From: an uncultured Bacilli bacterium
Lineage (GTDB): Bacteria; Bacillota_I; Bacilli_A; RF39; UBA660
Assembly (NCBI GenBank): GCA_934168205.1
Contig: CAKPMX010000001.1
Coordinates: 310,001 to 374,000 of the forward strand
DNA: 64,000 bases
Direction: 5' to 3'
How positions within the stretch are numbered: the first letter of the stretch is position 1; each line of letters begins with the position of its first letter. The position numbers and the translations under genes are program-made. The notes below the pieces were generated by a model that made no database searches, was not told the DNA's origin, and was given only the letters and a program-made list of their open reading frames with translations. Shown here piece by piece: positions 62,222 to 64,000 of the stretch.

Positions 62222-64000
62222 CTATACTAATAACACAATAATGAATGCTATTAATAATACTGCTAATAATTCTAATAAGAATTTCCAAATAGCTTTAATC
62301 CAAGAAGTATAAGGAATATCTAAGTACCCTAATACTATCATTAAAATGAAACTAGTAGGAGCAAAGATAACTCCAAATCCATACATAGCTTGGAAAATAA
62401 CACCTATTGTAGAATAACTAGCTGAATCAGTTACAACACTAGTTAAATATAATAGTACACTTTGGAATGCATATGAAGGATCAACATTGAATATACCAGC
62501 TAAAAGTGCTGTTAATGATGATAATAATGCACCAAAGACATTGAATTTATCAATTCCAGAAAGTAATGCTTTATAAATTACTAATTGGAATGGATGATAA
62601 GTAACAATTACTAAACAAGAATAAATTAAAATTATAATTAATCCTAATGGTAATGCTCTCTTAATTCCATCAATAAATCCATTTAAGATGTCATTAAATT
62701 TAACTCTGTAAACGATTGCTAAGAATAGTATTAATAATGTCATTGGTAATAATAGATCAATTATAGTCCAGAAACCAAATGCATTAATAGTACCAAAAAG
62801 CTTAGAGAATATAGCAAAGCCACCTATCTCAAAAGATAAAACATTGCTTGTTACATCAGAGAAGAAATTGAATCCAAATCCATTTGACCAAGGAATGAAT
62901 GCTAATATAACTAATACGAATAATAAAACAAATGCCGTTACTAATGGCCAAGTAGTATGATAACTATTATCAGACTCTTGAACATATTTACTCATATCAG
63001 AAGAGCTATCAACAGACTCCTTAACAACAATAACTTCTTCATCTTTTAAAGCTGCTTTAATGTTTTTCTTTGAAGAAGATTTTGTATTCTTTTTACCAGT
63101 AGATTTAGAAGCATTAGCTTTAGTAGTTTTTGCCTTACTATCTTTAGTAGACTTAGTTGCAGTCTTCTTTGTCTTTTTAACTTCAACTTTTTTAACTTCA
63201 GCTTTTACTTCTTTTACTGAAGATTTCTTACTATCCTTCTTAATTACTTTAGTAACAGTATTAGTCTTTTTAATATATAATAATACATTTAAAACTAACA
63301 ATGCTAAACCTAATAATAAAATTATTAATTTAGCTATTACCTCAGAAGTAATATCAAGTGATAATACCGTCATGATAATATTAGTATTACCATAAGCATA
63401 AGTAGATCCTATTAAACCAACAGCTGTAGAACCAACTAATACCATAGCTGCAACAATTTTATCATATCCTAATAATAAAATTATTGAAACTAACATAGGG
63501 AAAAATACAAGTAATGGAATTTGCATTCCTCCTAATGAAACTAAAGCTGCGATTAGTAGCATGATAACTACAAAGAATCTTACTTCGCGACCTTGTACAC
63601 GTCCTACAAAATTATCTAGGAATGTACGATAAGCAGGTATCTTATTTAGTATTCCGTAGAAGCCACCAATAGCTAAAACGAAAAATGCAATATAGCCAAA
63701 ATAAGAAAGTGCTGTAACTGGATAATTGAATAAATCAAAAAATCCCATTTGAACTCGTCCTTGATCTATATACTGTTCTGAATAATAAGCAGCTGGTAAT
63801 ATCCAAGACATTAGCATAAGTGCTAACACAGTAAGAAGAACTATTTTAAGTACACTACTTTTATCGCGTAAAGCAATAATAATTAAAACAAACTCTGCAA
63901 TCCATAAAGCAGTTTTAATTAAAGTACAAACATCATTATCTGGTAAGAAAAATGATATAAGCATTAAAACAGTTACTATACAAAGAACAAGCTTTGAAAT
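62222..64000 (-). CDS. YfcC/DcuC-like transporter, N-terminus outside the window
   Basis: At least 592 residues. The frame stays open to the window edge: before the first internal ATG at 63964 the codons read KLVLCIVTVL, a membrane segment, and no ribosome binding site precedes that ATG. About 12-14 membrane segments in two halves, with GGFYGIL, LGGMQIPLLVFFPMLV and VDPSYAFQSV-type motifs of the YfcC/arginine-ornithine-antiporter-like family. Between the halves is a long cytoplasmic loop (about 110 residues) rich in Lys, Ala, Ser and Thr (KKTKKTATKSTKDSKAK), like a histone H1 tail. Probable amino acid or short-peptide carrier; substrate unknown. Confidence 0.8.
   Translation of the reverse strand: MSKLVLCIVTVLMLISFFLPDNDVCTLIKTALWIAEFVLIIIALRDKSSVLKIVLLTVLALMLMSWILPAAYYSEQYIDQGRVQMGFFDLFNYPVTALSYFGYIAFFVLAIGGFYGILNKIPAYRTFLDNFVGRVQGREVRFFVVIMLLIAALVSLGGMQIPLLVFFPMLVSIILLLGYDKIVAAMVLVGSTAVGLIGSTYAYGNTNIIMTVLSLDITSEVIAKLIILLLGLALLVLNVLLYIKKTNTVTKVIKKDSKKSSVKEVKAEVKKVEVKKTKKTATKSTKDSKAKTTKANASKSTGKKNTKSSSKKNIKAALKDEEVIVVKESVDSSSDMSKYVQESDNSYHTTWPLVTAFVLLFVLVILAFIPWSNGFGFNFFSDVTSNVLSFEIGGFAIFSKLFGTINAFGFWTIIDLLLPMTLLILFLAIVYRVKFNDILNGFIDGIKRALPLGLIIILIYSCLVIVTYHPFQLVIYKALLSGIDKFNVFGALLSSLTALLAGIFNVDPSYAFQSVLLYLTSVVTDSASYSTIGVIFQAMYGFGVIFAPTSFILMIVLGYLDIPYTSWIKAIWKFLLELLAVLLIAFIIVLLV

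Noticed and set aside
63060..63395. 111-codon plus-strand frame rich in Phe/Leu/Val in the transporter loop region
   Set aside because: It is the complement of the Lys/Ala-rich loop codons; such shadows arise from low-complexity sequence.

Overview
The window is strongly AT-rich Gram-positive DNA read with the standard bacterial code, with full-length genes, strong AGGAGG-type ribosome binding sites and dense U-run terminators. Gene content and order point to a fermentative, walled member of the Bacillota close to the Bacilli/Mollicutes branch (an RF39- or Erysipelotrichales-like lineage; this placement is inference). Evidence includes the Bacillus-like order mrnC-rlmB-sigma factor-secE-nusG-rplKA-rplJL-rsmC-rpoBC, the CdaA-CdaR pair, a non-discriminating AspRS, two T-box leaders, and a tmRNA whose tag ends in AFA as in mollicutes. 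MurD, two Fem-type transferases, an NlpC/P60 hydrolase and a sortase show that a cell wall is present. Pyruvate formate-lyase plus its activase indicate anaerobic fermentation.

Layout. 1-4.4 kb: a partial unknown gene, an SPFH/NfeD membrane pair, an exported two-repeat protein and formate-THF ligase. 4.6-6.6 kb: a surface module of a thioester-domain adhesin with a translationally coupled sortase. 6.6-15 kb: envelope genes on the minus strand (S41 protease, a thioredoxin-like protein, a LolA-like lipoprotein, CdaR/CdaA, DUF378, NlpC/P60, a pair of small CotF-like proteins, a DUF308 protein). 15-20 kb: T-box-aspS, glyA, a Fem transferase and a small anchored protein. 20.5-20.9 kb: tmRNA. 21-24 kb: pflB-pflA, followed by a decayed IS200/IS605 tnpB element. 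24.4-31.1 kb: smpB, a CapA-like protein, rnr, secG, a kinase-like protein and T-box-proS. 31-35 kb: eno, murD and a second Fem protein. 35-39.4 kb: the str operon (rpsL-rpsG-fusA-tuf). 39.6-62 kb: rpoC, rpoB, rsmC, a giant surface metallo-beta-lactamase-fold protein, rplJL with its L10 leader, rplKA, nusG, secE, a tail-anchored kinase-like protein, a sigma factor, rlmB, mrnC, cysS and clpC. 62.2 kb to the end: a partial YfcC-type transporter.

How the genes fit together. PflB releases formate, Fhs loads it onto tetrahydrofolate, and GlyA exchanges one-carbon units with serine/glycine. tmRNA, SmpB and RNase R form the ribosome-rescue set and lie within 8 kb. CdaA/CdaR, MurD, Fem, NlpC/P60 and CtpA belong to wall homeostasis. 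The expression machinery is cut into short transcription units with near-consensus promoters. Several have an intrinsic terminator in the 5' leader (L10 leader, T-boxes, and apparently secE-nusG and rsmC-rpoBC).

Most unusual points: (i) the thioester adhesin/sortase pair, whose sortase has Gln at the position expected for the catalytic Arg; (ii) a 1314-residue ComEC-like metallo-beta-lactamase protein with tandem Ig-type repeats and an NPNTG anchor, lying between rplL and rsmC-rpoBC; (iii) promoter-then-terminator leaders ahead of rsmC-rpoBC and secE-nusG; (iv) the AFA-ending tmRNA tag; (v) a tnpB element reduced to its two ends; (vi) two divergent kinase-like proteins, each next to a Sec translocase subunit. 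No tRNA, rRNA or CRISPR array was recognised.
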